A stretch of 64,000 nt of DNA from NCBI RefSeq assembly GCF_008831155.1, contig NZ_WBKB01000008.1:62001-126000 (forward strand). Reading direction: 5' to 3'. This stretch comes from Gulosibacter chungangensis. GTDB taxonomy: Bacteria > Actinomycetota > Actinomycetes > Actinomycetales > Microbacteriaceae. Shown here one piece after another: positions 28,159 through 39,604 of this stretch. A model generated the notes under the pieces. It did no database searches. It saw nothing but the letters and a program-made list of their open reading frames with translations, and had not been told where the DNA came from. A program made the position numbers and the translations under genes. The stretch's first letter is position 1; every line of letters starts with the position of its first letter.

Positions 28159-28209
28159 CAATCGGCGGGTCAATGCCTGGGTAGAGGTGCATTGACCCGC
28201 CGATTGTTT
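28159..28209. terminator. Second hairpin upstream of the siderophore operon
   Basis: A perfect 18-bp inverted repeat (28159-28176 and 28189-28206; CAATCGGCGGGTCAATGC) with a 12-nt loop and TTT after it. It may insulate the iron operon or block transcription coming from upstream. Confidence 0.75.
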
Positions 28210-28257
28210 ATGCGAGAGAATTTTTCCGACATCGCTTGCAGTGAACGCTGTCAGTAG

Positions 28258-28276
28258 TAAGGTTAGCCTCCCCTAA
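28258..28276. promoter_or_regulatory. DtxR/IdeR-type iron box
   Basis: The 19-mer TAAGGTTAGCCTCCCCTAA matches the DtxR/IdeR consensus TTAGGTTAGGCTAACCTAA at 15 of 19 positions. It lies 47 nt upstream of the substrate-binding-protein start, predicting iron-dependent repression of the five-gene operon. Confidence 0.88.
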
Positions 28277-28323
28277 TAGTTTCGACAAGGGGTCGGAACA
28301 AAATCTTCTCGAAAGGCAACTTC

Positions 28324-29352
28324 ATGCGCCTGAAGCGCTTCGCTGCAGCCGCAATCGCGGCAGCCCTCATGACCTCACTCGCCGCTTGTGCGAGCGATTC
28401 CCCCAACAACACCGAGGAAACCAGCGGTGCCGCATCCGACGGTGAATTCCCCATCACCATCGAGCACGCCTTCGGCGAGACCGTAATCCCCGAAAAACCC
28501 GAAAACGTTGCGACCATTGCTTGGTCGAACCAGGATGTTCCCCTCGCACTTGGCGTCTCCCCTGTCGGCTTCCCCGCCGCTAGCTGGGGCGTAGAAGACG
28601 GCAGCGGCATGCTCGAGTGGACCAAAGCCGCCGTAGACGAACTCGGCGCCGAGCCGGTGCTCTTCGATGAAACCGACGGCCTCGACTTCGACGCCATTGC
28701 GAATACGCAGCCGGATGTCATCCTCGCCGCCTACTCGGGGATCACCGAAGAGGAATACAACACCCTCAGCCAGATCGCCCCAACCGTCGCTTATCCCGAA
28801 ATTGCCTGGACGACCACCTGGCGTGACGTGATCAAGGTCAACTCGACCGCACTCGGTATGGCCCAGGAAGGCGAGGCCCTGGCCGCCGACCTCGAGGACC
28901 TGCTCGCTGAAAAGCGTGCCGAGCATCCCGATATCGAAGGCCTGACAGCAGGCTTCTTCTACGGTGGCGACGCGACCGATCTGTCCACGGTGGGCTTCTA
29001 CAACACCAGCGACCCTCGTTCCGCATACCTCGAGGACCTCGGCCTTGCGGTCCCCGAGAGCATCGCTGCGACCCAAGACCAGAGCCAGTTCTACACCTCG
29101 ATCAGCGCCGAGAACGTCGACCAGCTCAACGACGTCGACATCATCGTCTTCTACGGTGACCAGGCTGCGCTGGATGCTTGGAAGGCCGATCCGCTGCTCA
29201 GCCAGATCCGTGCCGTGCAGAACGACTCAGTCGTGCTGCTTGGTACCGACGGCGCGTTTGCGGCTTCGGCAAGCCCCTCGCCGCTGTCGATCCCGGCATA
29301 CCTCGACGACTACCTCACGTTGATCTCTGAGGCTGCCGCGAAGGTCCAGTGA
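28324..29352 (+). CDS. Iron-siderophore ABC transporter substrate-binding lipoprotein
   Basis: Captures ferric-siderophore outside the cell for the permeases downstream. Seen: lipoprotein signal peptide ending LAAC with the lipidated Cys at residue 22, a short acidic Ser/Asn/Thr linker, then the class III (FepB/FecB/BtuF-like) periplasmic binding fold: ITIEHAFGETVIPEKPENVATIAW, LALGVSPVGFPA, DFDAIANTQPDVILAAYSGITEEEY, and the long connecting helix. 342 residues. GAAAGG lies before the ATG. The last codons overlap the GTG of the first permease (GTGA), so the five genes are coupled. Iron control is predicted from the box at 28258. Confidence 0.94.
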   Translation: MRLKRFAAAAIAAALMTSLAACASDSPNNTEETSGAASDGEFPITIEHAFGETVIPEKPENVATIAWSNQDVPLALGVSPVGFPAASWGVEDGSGMLEWTKAAVDELGAEPVLFDETDGLDFDAIANTQPDVILAAYSGITEEEYNTLSQIAPTVAYPEIAWTTTWRDVIKVNSTALGMAQEGEALAADLEDLLAEKRAEHPDIEGLTAGFFYGGDATDLSTVGFYNTSDPRSAYLEDLGLAVPESIAATQDQSQFYTSISAENVDQLNDVDIIVFYGDQAALDAWKADPLLSQIRAVQNDSVVLLGTDGAFAASASPSPLSIPAYLDDYLTLISEAAAKVQ

Positions 29353-30404
29353 CCACTGCATCCATCCCCCGGACCATAGGTCCGGATAACGCTCCAACTG
29401 CGCCGCGCGTGCGGGTGCCGAGGGCCCTCATTGCCCTCGGCATCTGCCTCGCGCTGGTCGCGATTTCAGTCGTACTCTCCGTGGCGTTTGGCGCGCGGCA
29501 GGTCAGCTGGGAAGAAATCTTCGTCGGTCTGTTTGGCGAACCATCCAGCCTCGGCGAGATCGCAGTGCACGAGCGGGTACCGCGCACCGTGTTCGCACTC
29601 ATCGCCGGTGCCGCGCTCTCGGTCTCGGGAGCGCTCATGCAGGCCATCACCCGCAATCCGATCGCTGACCCGGGTGTGCTCGGGATCAACACCGGCTCGT
29701 CGCTCTTTGTTGTGGTTGGCATTGTCTTTTTCGGGATTGTCACGATCGACCAGTACATCTGGCTGGCGATCATCGGCGGCGCAGCCACCGCGGTGTTCGT
29801 CTACGTGATCGGCTCAGTAGGCCCGGGCGGAACGACCCCCATCAAGCTCGCCCTTGCGGGTGTTGCCACCGCCGCCGCCCTCACCTCAATCATCACCGCA
29901 ATCGTGCTCCCCCGCCCGAACGCGATGGACACCTACCGGTTCTGGCAAATCGGCAGCGCCGGCCGCGGCGACTGGGACAATATGCTCACGATCGCACCCT
30001 TCCTGATCGCAGGTGCCCTCATCGCGCTGCTTTCCGTCGGCGCACTCAATGCCCTCGCACTCGGCGATGAGGCCGCCACCGGCCTCGGCGTCAACGTCAC
30101 CCTAACTCGCGCTGCCGTCGCCGTCGCTGGCGTGCTGCTCTGTACGAGCATCACGGCCGTCGCCGGGCCGATCGGGTTTGTCGGGTTGATGGTCCCGCAT
30201 GTGATTCGGATGCTCGTGGGGCCGGACCAGCGCTGGTTACTGCCGCTTTCAGCCCTGGGAGGTGCGGCCCTCCTCACCTTCGCCGACACCCTCGGCCGGG
30301 TGCTTGGCCGGCCATCAGAGATCAACGTGAGCATCCTCACCGCGATCCTCGGGGCACCGATTCTCATCTTCATCGCCCGGCAAGCAAAGGTGCGTGAACT
30401 GTGA
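29349..30404 (+). CDS. FecCD family siderophore ABC permease (first subunit)
   Basis: Inner-membrane permease of the iron-siderophore importer; about nine to ten transmembrane helices in 351 residues. Seen: FecCD hallmarks such as VHERVPRTVFALIAGAALSVSGALMQAITRNPIADPGVLGIN split over residues 76-118, and LCTSITAVAGPIGFVGLMVPHVIRML near 250-290, where the EAA-like loop contacts the ATPase. The GTG start overlaps the stop of the binding-protein gene. It pairs with the next subunit to form a heterodimeric channel. Confidence 0.95.
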   Translation: MTTASIPRTIGPDNAPTAPRVRVPRALIALGICLALVAISVVLSVAFGARQVSWEEIFVGLFGEPSSLGEIAVHERVPRTVFALIAGAALSVSGALMQAITRNPIADPGVLGINTGSSLFVVVGIVFFGIVTIDQYIWLAIIGGAATAVFVYVIGSVGPGGTTPIKLALAGVATAAALTSIITAIVLPRPNAMDTYRFWQIGSAGRGDWDNMLTIAPFLIAGALIALLSVGALNALALGDEAATGLGVNVTLTRAAVAVAGVLLCTSITAVAGPIGFVGLMVPHVIRMLVGPDQRWLLPLSALGGAALLTFADTLGRVLGRPSEINVSILTAILGAPILIFIARQAKVREL

Positions 30405-31465
30405 CCGACGACACCAACCACGGCATCCAGGCACCGTCGACGCTCGAACGCCTCCAGGCCGGCCGTCGCGCCCGCACCGCACGCTTCCTCACCGTGACGA
30501 TCATCCTCGGCGTGATTGCGATCGCGCTGTGGTGGACCATGGTGCTCGTCGGCGATGTGATCTATTCCTTCGGGGAAGTCTTCGCCGTGATGCGCGGTGA
30601 ACAGGTGGCTGGCGCGAGCTTCTCTATCGGAACCCTGCGCATCCCCCGCGCCACCGCGGGACTGCTCGCGGGCCTCGCCTTCGGGGCTGGCGGGTATCTC
30701 TTCCAAACCATTTTGCGCAACTCCCTCGCGAGCCCGGATGTGATCGGCATCACCTCCGGAGCGAGCGCCTCGGCGGTCTTCGCGATCCTCGTCCTCGGGC
30801 TCAGCGGTGCCGCAGTCTCGGCGATCTCGGTCATCTGCGGCCTCGCAACGGCGCTGGTGATCTACCTGCTGTCGTCCGGACGCGGCGGGCTCGGATCGCG
30901 ACTGATCCTGATCGGTATCGGGGTCGCGGCGATGTTCAACGCGGTGATTTCCTACCTGATGCTGCAGGGCGACGCCTACGACCTGCCCAAGGCCCTGCGC
31001 TGGCTCTCCGGCAGCCTCAATGGCATCAGCTGGGACAGCATCCCGATGCTCGCGATCGCGGTGGTCGTGTTTGGCGGTATTCTGCTCGCCAATGCCTCGA
31101 AGCTCGGTCCCCTCGAGCTGGGTGAGGATGCGGCGGTCGCCTTGGGTGTGCCGGTCAACCGCACCCGTCTCTCGCTGATTCTCGCCGGCGTCGCGCTCGT
31201 CGCGTTCGCGACCGCCACCACCGGGCCGATCGCCTTCGTGGCGTTTCTGTCCGGACCGATTGTGACTCGGCTCGTGCGGCATACCGGCCGATCGCTGCTG
31301 GTGCCGTCGGCGTTCATGGGCGCGATTTTGGTACTCGCGAGCGACCTGATTGGCCAGTTCGCGTTCACCACCAACTTCCCGGTCGGGGTGATCACCGGCG
31401 TACTCGGAGCCCCGTACCTGATCTATCTGCTCGTCCGTCAAAACGCTCAAGGAGCATCCACATGA
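30401..31465 (+). CDS. FecCD family siderophore ABC permease (second subunit)
   Basis: Second permease subunit, 354 residues, with an N-terminal cytosolic segment of about 30 residues, then the FecCD fold: GTLRIPRATAGLLAGLAFGAGGYLFQTILRNSLASPDVIGIT split over residues 76-117 and FATATTGPIAFVAFLSGPIVTRLVRH near 270-295. The GTG start overlaps the upstream stop codon; its own stop overlaps the ATG of the ATPase gene. It shares only modest similarity with the first subunit, as usual for FepD/FepG-type pairs. Confidence 0.95.
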   Translation: MTDDTNHGIQAPSTLERLQAGRRARTARFLTVTIILGVIAIALWWTMVLVGDVIYSFGEVFAVMRGEQVAGASFSIGTLRIPRATAGLLAGLAFGAGGYLFQTILRNSLASPDVIGITSGASASAVFAILVLGLSGAAVSAISVICGLATALVIYLLSSGRGGLGSRLILIGIGVAAMFNAVISYLMLQGDAYDLPKALRWLSGSLNGISWDSIPMLAIAVVVFGGILLANASKLGPLELGEDAAVALGVPVNRTRLSLILAGVALVAFATATTGPIAFVAFLSGPIVTRLVRHTGRSLLVPSAFMGAILVLASDLIGQFAFTTNFPVGVITGVLGAPYLIYLLVRQNAQGAST

Positions 31466-32685
31466 CCCGCAAACCGTTCACCGGTCGCGGTGCTAAACCC
31501 GAAAAACCAGCGGCTCCGAGGCTTCTCTCGACCGCCGAGGAAGCTCCTGGTGAGTCCGCCTTTTCGTCCCTCACTCAAGCTCGCGGGGAGTCCGCTGTTT
31601 CATTGCCCGCACAAACTACCGGTGAGGCCGCCGTTTCATCCCCCGCGCAGTCGGGTGCTTCGGCACGCCGGCAGGCTGTGGCTCGCGAGCTGCAGGCGGT
31701 CGAGCTCGCGACCGGCTATGGCAAAAAGACCATTAGCGAGAAAGTCGATCTGCGCATCCCGGTCGGGAAGATCTCGACGATCGTGGGCGCCAATGCCTGC
31801 GGGAAGTCGACGCTGCTGAAGACCCTGGCGCGCATCCAGCAGCCACTGTCAGGATCGGTGCTGCTCGATGGCAGATCGATCCGCGAAATCCCCACCAAGC
31901 GACTCGCCACAAAACTGGGGCTCCTCCCCCAACAGCCGATCGCGCCCGAGGGGATGGCGGTCGCTGATCTCGTGGGCCGGGGTCGGCATCCGCACAAGAA
32001 ACTGCTGCAGAGCCAGAATCGTGAGGATGCGCAGATCATCGCCGAAGCGCTCGACGTCACCGGCACTTCGGCGCTCGCCGACCGGCCGGTGGATGAGCTC
32101 TCGGGCGGGCAGCGGCAGCGCGTGTGGATTGCGATGGCGCTCGCGCAGCAGACCGATGTGCTGCTGCTCGACGAGCCGACCACGTTTCTGGACCTCGCTA
32201 ACCAAGTGGAGGTGCTGGATCTGCTGACCGATCTCAACCGATCACGTGGGACCACCGTGGTGATGGTGCTGCACGATATTAATCTCGCGGCGCGCTATTC
32301 CGACCACATGATTGCGATGCGCGGCGGACAGGTCGTGGCTGCTGGCGCTCCTGCCGAGGTGGTTACCGAAGAGCGGGTGCGCGAAGTGTTTGGGCTCGAG
32401 GCCCAGGTGGTGGTTGATCCGGTTTCGGGTGGGCCGCTGATCGTCCCTCGTGGACGCCACCATGCGCGATCGGCTGCGGATTCTGCGGCTGCTGCTGCGG
32501 CGGAGAATGCTGCGGCGCACGCTGCCGAACGTGCTGCCGGTGCTGCTGCTGCCGGTGCTCCAGGTGTTCCCGAAGCTGCCGAAGCTGCCGAAGCTGCCGA
32601 AGCTGCCGACCATGCTGCTGCACGCGCGAAGCGCATCGATCCTGTTGAAGTTATTGCCGATTCTGTTGCTGAGGAGATTCCATGA
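31462..32685 (+). CDS. Siderophore ABC transporter ATP-binding protein with repeat extensions
   Basis: Energises ferric-siderophore import (FepC-like). Seen: Walker A GANACGKST near 108, Q-loop LLPQQP, signature LSGGQRQR near 212, Walker B VLLLDEPTT near 232 and switch His in VLHDINLAARYSDH. The usual length is about 260-280 residues; this one has 407. The extra N-terminal 75 residues contain three 12-residue repeats (GESAFSSLTQAR, GESAVSLPAQTT, GEAAVSSPAQSG; DNA 31549-31656). The extra C-terminal 80 residues are Ala-rich with an EAA run encoded by four GAAGCTGCC units (32572-32607). The tail may be a helix or coiled coil. The function of the tails is unknown. Confidence 0.93.
   Translation: MTRKPFTGRGAKPEKPAAPRLLSTAEEAPGESAFSSLTQARGESAVSLPAQTTGEAAVSSPAQSGASARRQAVARELQAVELATGYGKKTISEKVDLRIPVGKISTIVGANACGKSTLLKTLARIQQPLSGSVLLDGRSIREIPTKRLATKLGLLPQQPIAPEGMAVADLVGRGRHPHKKLLQSQNREDAQIIAEALDVTGTSALADRPVDELSGGQRQRVWIAMALAQQTDVLLLDEPTTFLDLANQVEVLDLLTDLNRSRGTTVVMVLHDINLAARYSDHMIAMRGGQVVAAGAPAEVVTEERVREVFGLEAQVVVDPVSGGPLIVPRGRHHARSAADSAAAAAAENAAAHAAERAAGAAAAGAPGVPEAAEAAEAAEAADHAAARAKRIDPVEVIADSVAEEIP
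31549..31656 (+). repeat. Three 36-bp tandem coding repeats (12-residue units)
   Basis: Imperfect 36-bp units beginning GG(T/G)GAG(T/G)CCGC, encoding GES/GEA...AVS...PAQ units in the N-terminal tail of the siderophore ATPase. Confidence 0.8.
32572..32607 (+). repeat. Four perfect 9-bp tandem repeats in the ATPase C-terminal tail
   Basis: GAAGCTGCC x4, encoding Glu-Ala-Ala units. The 9-nt unit is a multiple of three, so slippage would change tail length without a frameshift. Confidence 0.85.
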
Positions 32686-33614
32686 CCCAACCGTTCAAGT
32701 TCTTCCCCGTTCGAGTGAGCGCGATCCAGGATCTGTCTTCGGGGTTCCGCCGGTTCACGTTCACCGACCCCTCACTCGCGACCTTTGCCGACCCAGGTTT
32801 TGATCAGCGAATCAAGCTCGTGTTCCCGCTTGCCGGCGTGGACTATTCGGAGCTGCTCGAGACCACCGACTGGTACGACACCTGGCGGCAGCTGCCTGAC
32901 GAACGTCGTCATCCACTGCGCACCTACACCACTCGCTATGTCCGAGCGGCCGACTGCGAGCTCGACGTGGATGTCGTGGTGCACGGTGAAGCAGAAAGTG
33001 CTGTGGCGGCGAGCGAGGCGACCGTAGGCCCTGCATCCAGCTGGATCGCGAATGCCAAGATCGGTGACGAACTGTTGATCCTCGGGCCGAATGCCGAGTA
33101 TGACGGTGAGCCCGGCGGTGTCGATTTCGTGCCGCCCGCGCAAACCGAGCAATTCCTCATCGCCGGCGATGAGACCGCGGCGCCTGCGATATCGGTGATT
33201 CTCGAACAGCTCCCGCGGGAGGCGCGCGGGATCGCCGTGCTCGAAGTTCCATCGGTGGATGATGCTGGGTATCTGCCGGAGCATCCGGGAATTGAGGTGC
33301 GAGTGGTGCCGCGTGCGGATGCCGCGCACGGTTCGGCGCTAGTCGCCGCGACCCGCGAGGCCGTGGCCGAGATCGCGCCGGAGGGCACCCCGCAATCGGT
33401 CGAAGAAATCGATGTGGACTCTGACTTGCTGTGGGAGGTTCCGCGTCACGCCAAGGGCGGGGCAGCACTCAAACGCACCACGCTGTACGCCTGGCTGGCG
33501 GGCGAGGCCGGTGCCGTCAAAACGCTCCGGCGTCACCTGGTGTCGGAACGCGGCATCGACCGCCGCACCGTCGCCTTCATGGGCTACTGGCGCCTCGGCA
33601 AGTCCGAAAACTAG
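32682..33614 (+). CDS. Siderophore-interacting protein (FAD/NAD(P)H flavoreductase, ViuB-like)
   Basis: Predicted cytosolic ferric-siderophore reductase that frees iron after import. Seen: FAD-binding N-terminal domain with RTYTTRYV near residue 79-86 (the R-x-Y-T/S motif that contacts FAD), a DVVVHGE segment, then the SIP C-terminal domain FLIAGDETAAPAISVILEQLP near 165 (NAD(P)-binding) and AFMGYWRLGKSEN at the C-terminus, a signature of the family (YWR-G). 310 residues. The ATG overlaps the ATPase stop (ATGA). Last gene of the operon; a palindromic element lies downstream. Confidence 0.95.
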   Translation: MTQPFKFFPVRVSAIQDLSSGFRRFTFTDPSLATFADPGFDQRIKLVFPLAGVDYSELLETTDWYDTWRQLPDERRHPLRTYTTRYVRAADCELDVDVVVHGEAESAVAASEATVGPASSWIANAKIGDELLILGPNAEYDGEPGGVDFVPPAQTEQFLIAGDETAAPAISVILEQLPREARGIAVLEVPSVDDAGYLPEHPGIEVRVVPRADAAHGSALVAATREAVAEIAPEGTPQSVEEIDVDSDLLWEVPRHAKGGAALKRTTLYAWLAGEAGAVKTLRRHLVSERGIDRRTVAFMGYWRLGKSEN

Positions 33615-33651
33615 CTGCCGGGTGTGGCGCATACGCCCCACCCCACACCAA

Positions 33652-33713
33652 ATACCACCGAAAATATAGTCGACCACTTTCCTGAGAGTGGTCGACTATA
33701 TTCTCGGTGGTAT
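33652..33713. repeat. 62-bp palindromic element, copy 1 (near-perfect hairpin)
   Basis: Arms of 27 nt (33652-33678 and 33687-33713) with one mismatch surround an 8-nt loop; the ends read ATACCACCGA and TCGGTGGTAT. It lies between the convergent SIP and guaB genes and may act as a bidirectional terminator. A second copy of exactly the same length is at 38973-39034. A 16-bp direct repeat GGTGGTATCGCGTCGA at 33707 and 33729 flanks its right end. Confidence 0.85.
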
Positions 33714-33763
33714 CGCGTCGAGGCTGGGGGTGGTATCGCGTCGAAGCAGGCGGCGAAAACCGA

Positions 33764-35371
<1,608 letters not shown>

Positions 35372-35525
35372 TCATCCTACGCGCCGATTGCACTTTCGGC
35401 ACGCGGGAGCGATTACGCTGCGGGCAGGATGCGCTCGGGAATATTCTCCTCCCACCGCTCCATTTTTCCCTGCGCGCTAACTCGTCGATGGATCTACCCC
35501 GGCACACGGTCGGCACGCGACCAAC

Positions 35526-35531
35526 TACGGT
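35526..35531 (+). promoter_or_regulatory. -10 box of the THUMP-like methyltransferase gene (TACGGT)
   Basis: TACGGT lies 7 nt before the ATG at 35539 and supports that start and a leaderless transcript. Confidence 0.45.
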
Positions 35532-35538
35532 AGAGCGC

Positions 35539-36753
35539 ATGGATCGCGAAGACTTGACCGCCTTGCTCACCACCGAGTCGATGGCGCTACTCGAGCAATT
35601 CGCGGAACTCGACACCGCCCGCGATGCGCTCGGCGCGGTCACGGCCCTGCGCAAGGCGGGGGCGGATACCCGCACGAGCGCCGCGATCCTCACCCAGCTG
35701 AAGTTCCGTCGCAAGGCGCGCGGCAAGTTCGGCGAGTTCGCAAACCGAATGCTCTTCACCGAAGACGGCCTCGCCCAGGCAACCAGGCTCACCGTCGCGG
35801 CGCACCACGGCAATCGATTCCGGCAGGCAGGCACAAGGCGCATCGCGGATCTCGGTTGCGGAATCGGCGCGGACGCAATGACGTTCGCTGCACTCGGGTT
35901 CGAGGTCGTGGCGGTCGAGATGGATGAGGTCACCGCCGCGATCGCCACCCACAATCTCGCACCCTTCCCGAACGCCGAGGTGCGTCACGGCCGCGCGGAG
36001 GAAACAGACCTGTCCGAATTCGACGGAGTCTTCCTCGACCCCGCCCGCCGAACCGCTCGGGAAGGTGCCACCGAACGCGGCGCATCCAGGCGGCTCGCGA
36101 ATCCGGCCGATTGGTCGCCCTCCCTCGATTTCGCATTCGGCTGCGCGCAATTCGATAGGTCGGTCGGCGTCAAACTCGGCCCGGCAATCCCCCACGAGCT
36201 GCTCCCCGACGATGGCGAGGCGCAGTGGGTGTCGGTCGGCGGCGAACTCGTGGAGTGCGCGGTGTGGCTCGGTCCGGCCGCGCGCGAGGGAATACGCCGC
36301 TCGGTACTCAGCATCCGCGATGGCGCAAGTCACGAAATCTCCTCGCGCACCACGGCAGCGGATGCGGTGGATGCGCCGGTCGGCGAGCTCGGTTCCTGGC
36401 TCCACGAGCCCGATCCGGCGATCATCCGCGCACGGTTTATTGGGGATCTCGCCCGGCAGCTCGGCGGTCGGATGATCGCACCCGAAATTGCTTGGATCAC
36501 CACCTACGAGGAAGTCTCCTCGCCATTCGCGCAGTCCTTCCGGATCGTCGAGCAGTTCAAACTCGACAAGTCGCTGCTCAAGCGCGAGCTGAGGTCCCGC
36601 GGGATCGGCACCCTCGAAATCAAGGTGCGCGGCGTCGACATCGACCCGGCAGAGTTCCGCAAGCAGCTGAGCCTCAAGGGGGATGCATCTGCCACCTTGA
36701 TTTGCACCCGCGTGGGTGATCGCCGGGTCGCCATCCTCGCCGAACGCGCCTAA
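35539..36753 (+). CDS. Class I SAM-dependent methyltransferase with THUMP-like C-terminal domain
   Basis: A 404-residue protein. Seen: helical N-terminal region, the SAM-binding motif I RIADLGCGIGADAMTFA near 98-114, motif II VVAVEMDE, the motif VFLDPARRT near 170 (DPAR, a catalytic-type DPPY variant) and a C-terminal domain with IKVRGVDIDPAEFRKQL and a RxGDRRVAIL ending, annotated as THUMP-like in actinobacteria. Probable RNA methyltransferase; the substrate is not assigned. The ATG at 35539 is chosen because a TACGGT -10 lies 7 nt upstream; the frame continues back to 35488. Confidence 0.85.
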   Translation: MDREDLTALLTTESMALLEQFAELDTARDALGAVTALRKAGADTRTSAAILTQLKFRRKARGKFGEFANRMLFTEDGLAQATRLTVAAHHGNRFRQAGTRRIADLGCGIGADAMTFAALGFEVVAVEMDEVTAAIATHNLAPFPNAEVRHGRAEETDLSEFDGVFLDPARRTAREGATERGASRRLANPADWSPSLDFAFGCAQFDRSVGVKLGPAIPHELLPDDGEAQWVSVGGELVECAVWLGPAAREGIRRSVLSIRDGASHEISSRTTAADAVDAPVGELGSWLHEPDPAIIRARFIGDLARQLGGRMIAPEIAWITTYEEVSSPFAQSFRIVEQFKLDKSLLKRELRSRGIGTLEIKVRGVDIDPAEFRKQLSLKGDASATLICTRVGDRRVAILAERA

Positions 36754-36759
36754 CCCGCC

Positions 36760-36885
36760 CGATCGTTGATTACGATGAGCCCGCTCGTTGAGTGCGATTA
36801 GCCCGCTCGTTGAGTGCCGACCGCAGGTCAACTCCTGCCCGTCCGTTGGGCGCCGGCCGGAGGCCGGTGTATCGAAACGAACGCG
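36760..36885. repeat. Cluster of degenerate GTTGAGTGC/GTATCGAAACG intergenic repeats
   Basis: Three CGTTGAGTGC-type half elements (from about 36765) followed by a hairpin CGGCCGGAGGCCG and GTATCGAAACGAACG. A decayed cluster of the intergenic repeat family. It fills the gap before the GH15 gene. Confidence 0.7.
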
Positions 36886-36917
36886 CGCCCAACCTGCGGG
36901 CGCTCAGATCTGAGGAA

Positions 36918-36923
36918 TACACT
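36918..36923 (+). promoter_or_regulatory. -10 box of the GH15 gene (TACACT)
   Basis: TACACT lies 6 nt before the GTG at 36930; the sequence TACACTCGC is also found upstream of the histidine kinase at 51750. This fixes the start after the repeat cluster. Confidence 0.5.
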
Positions 36924-36929
36924 CGCCTC

Positions 36930-38891
<1,962 letters not shown>

Positions 38892-38972
38892 CGCCCCGCT
38901 GCTGGCGCCCCACTGCCCGCCGCCCCGCTGCCTGCCGCGCCGCCGCGCATCCCGCACATCACTCTCGCCGGA

Positions 38973-39034
38973 ATACCACCGAAACTTTAGTCGACTACTT
39001 TCGTGAAAATAGCCGAATGCATTCTCGGTGGTAT
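38973..39034. repeat. 62-bp palindromic element, copy 2 (decayed hairpin)
   Basis: Same length and same ends (ATACCACCGA / TCGGTGGTAT) as the element at 33652. The left arm TAGTCGACTACT is kept, but the inner right arm has diverged, so the inner stem is imperfect. Confidence 0.85.
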
Positions 39035-39068
39035 TTCGTGAGGGATGACGGAGGCAGCGAGCCCGCCC

Positions 39069-39099
39069 CTCGATACGGCACTACGTGCCTACTCGGGGA
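39069..39099. repeat. Short GTATCGA/GAGTAG-type intergenic repeat
   Basis: CCTCGATACGGCACTACGTGCC then TACTCGGGG (split here): a hairpin GGCAC-TAC-GTGCC bounded by CGATAC and TACTC, matching the repeat family in inverse orientation. Confidence 0.65.
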
Positions 39100-39111
39100 A
39101 GGGAGCGACCG

Positions 39112-39150
39112 GAAAAAGATGTGGGCCCCGACCGGAGTCGGGGCCCACAT
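39112..39150 (-). terminator. Rho-independent terminator of groES
   Basis: A perfect stem (39119-39132 with 39137-39150; GTGGGCCCCGAC core) with a CGGA loop; on the minus strand it is followed by CTTTTTCC. Confidence 0.92.
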
Positions 39151-39167
39151 CAACGACTGCGAAAGGT

Positions 39168-39461
39168 TTAGAGCACCTTTGCGAGCACGTCGCGTGCCGA
39201 GAGGATGAGGTACTCGTTGCCGGAGTACTTAACCTCGGTGCCGCCGTACTTCGAGTAGATGACCTTGTCGCCTACTGCAACGTCCATGGGGATGCGCTCG
39301 CCTTCGTCGTCGAAGCGACCCGGACCAACGGCTACAACTTCGCCCTCCTGGGGCTTCTCTGCAGCGGTGTCTGGGATGACGAGACCCGAGGCAGTGGTCT
39401 GCTCTGCCTGGACCTGCTGGATGACAATGCGATCTTCGAGCGGCTGGATGTTCACCGACAC
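39168..39461 (-). CDS. groES: Co-chaperonin GroES (10 kDa)
   Basis: Forms the heptameric lid of the GroEL chamber. Seen: the N-terminal [12 protein letters not shown], the mobile loop [27 protein letters not shown] and the C-terminal [24 protein letters not shown] split over the last 30 residues. 97 residues. The GTG at 39461 has AGAGG 6 nt upstream; upstream in-frame extension runs into the CIRCE operator and is not plausible. A terminator immediately follows, so groES is monocistronic and groEL must lie elsewhere. HrcA repression is predicted from CIRCE. Confidence 0.97.
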   Translation of the reverse strand: MSVNIQPLEDRIVIQQVQAEQTTASGLVIPDTAAEKPQEGEVVAVGPGRFDDEGERIPMDVAVGDKVIYSKYGGTEVKYSGNEYLILSARDVLAKVL

Positions 39462-39505
39462 TGTTGACCTCTTTCTAGGCGTAACGATGTGTATAAGTTC
39501 GAAAG

Positions 39506-39532
39506 TTAGCACTCTCACCCTGAGGGTGCTAA
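39506..39532. promoter_or_regulatory. CIRCE element (HrcA operator) upstream of groES
   Basis: TTAGCACTC-N9-GGGTGCTAA matches the CIRCE consensus (TTAGCACTC-N9-GAGTGCTAA) at 17 of 18 positions. It lies 45-71 nt upstream of the groES start. Confidence 0.95.
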
Positions 39533-39604
39533 CTCGAGTCTATGCGTCGAAGGCTGATGGTGCCACCCGAAGCGATCCTCGCTGTACGCGGATAGCGTAC
39601 GGAC

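Noticed and set aside
29933-31450. A 505-codon minus-strand frame opposite the siderophore permeases
   Set aside because: Its translation is rich in Arg, Gly, Asp and His with no domains, typical of a shadow of membrane-protein genes.
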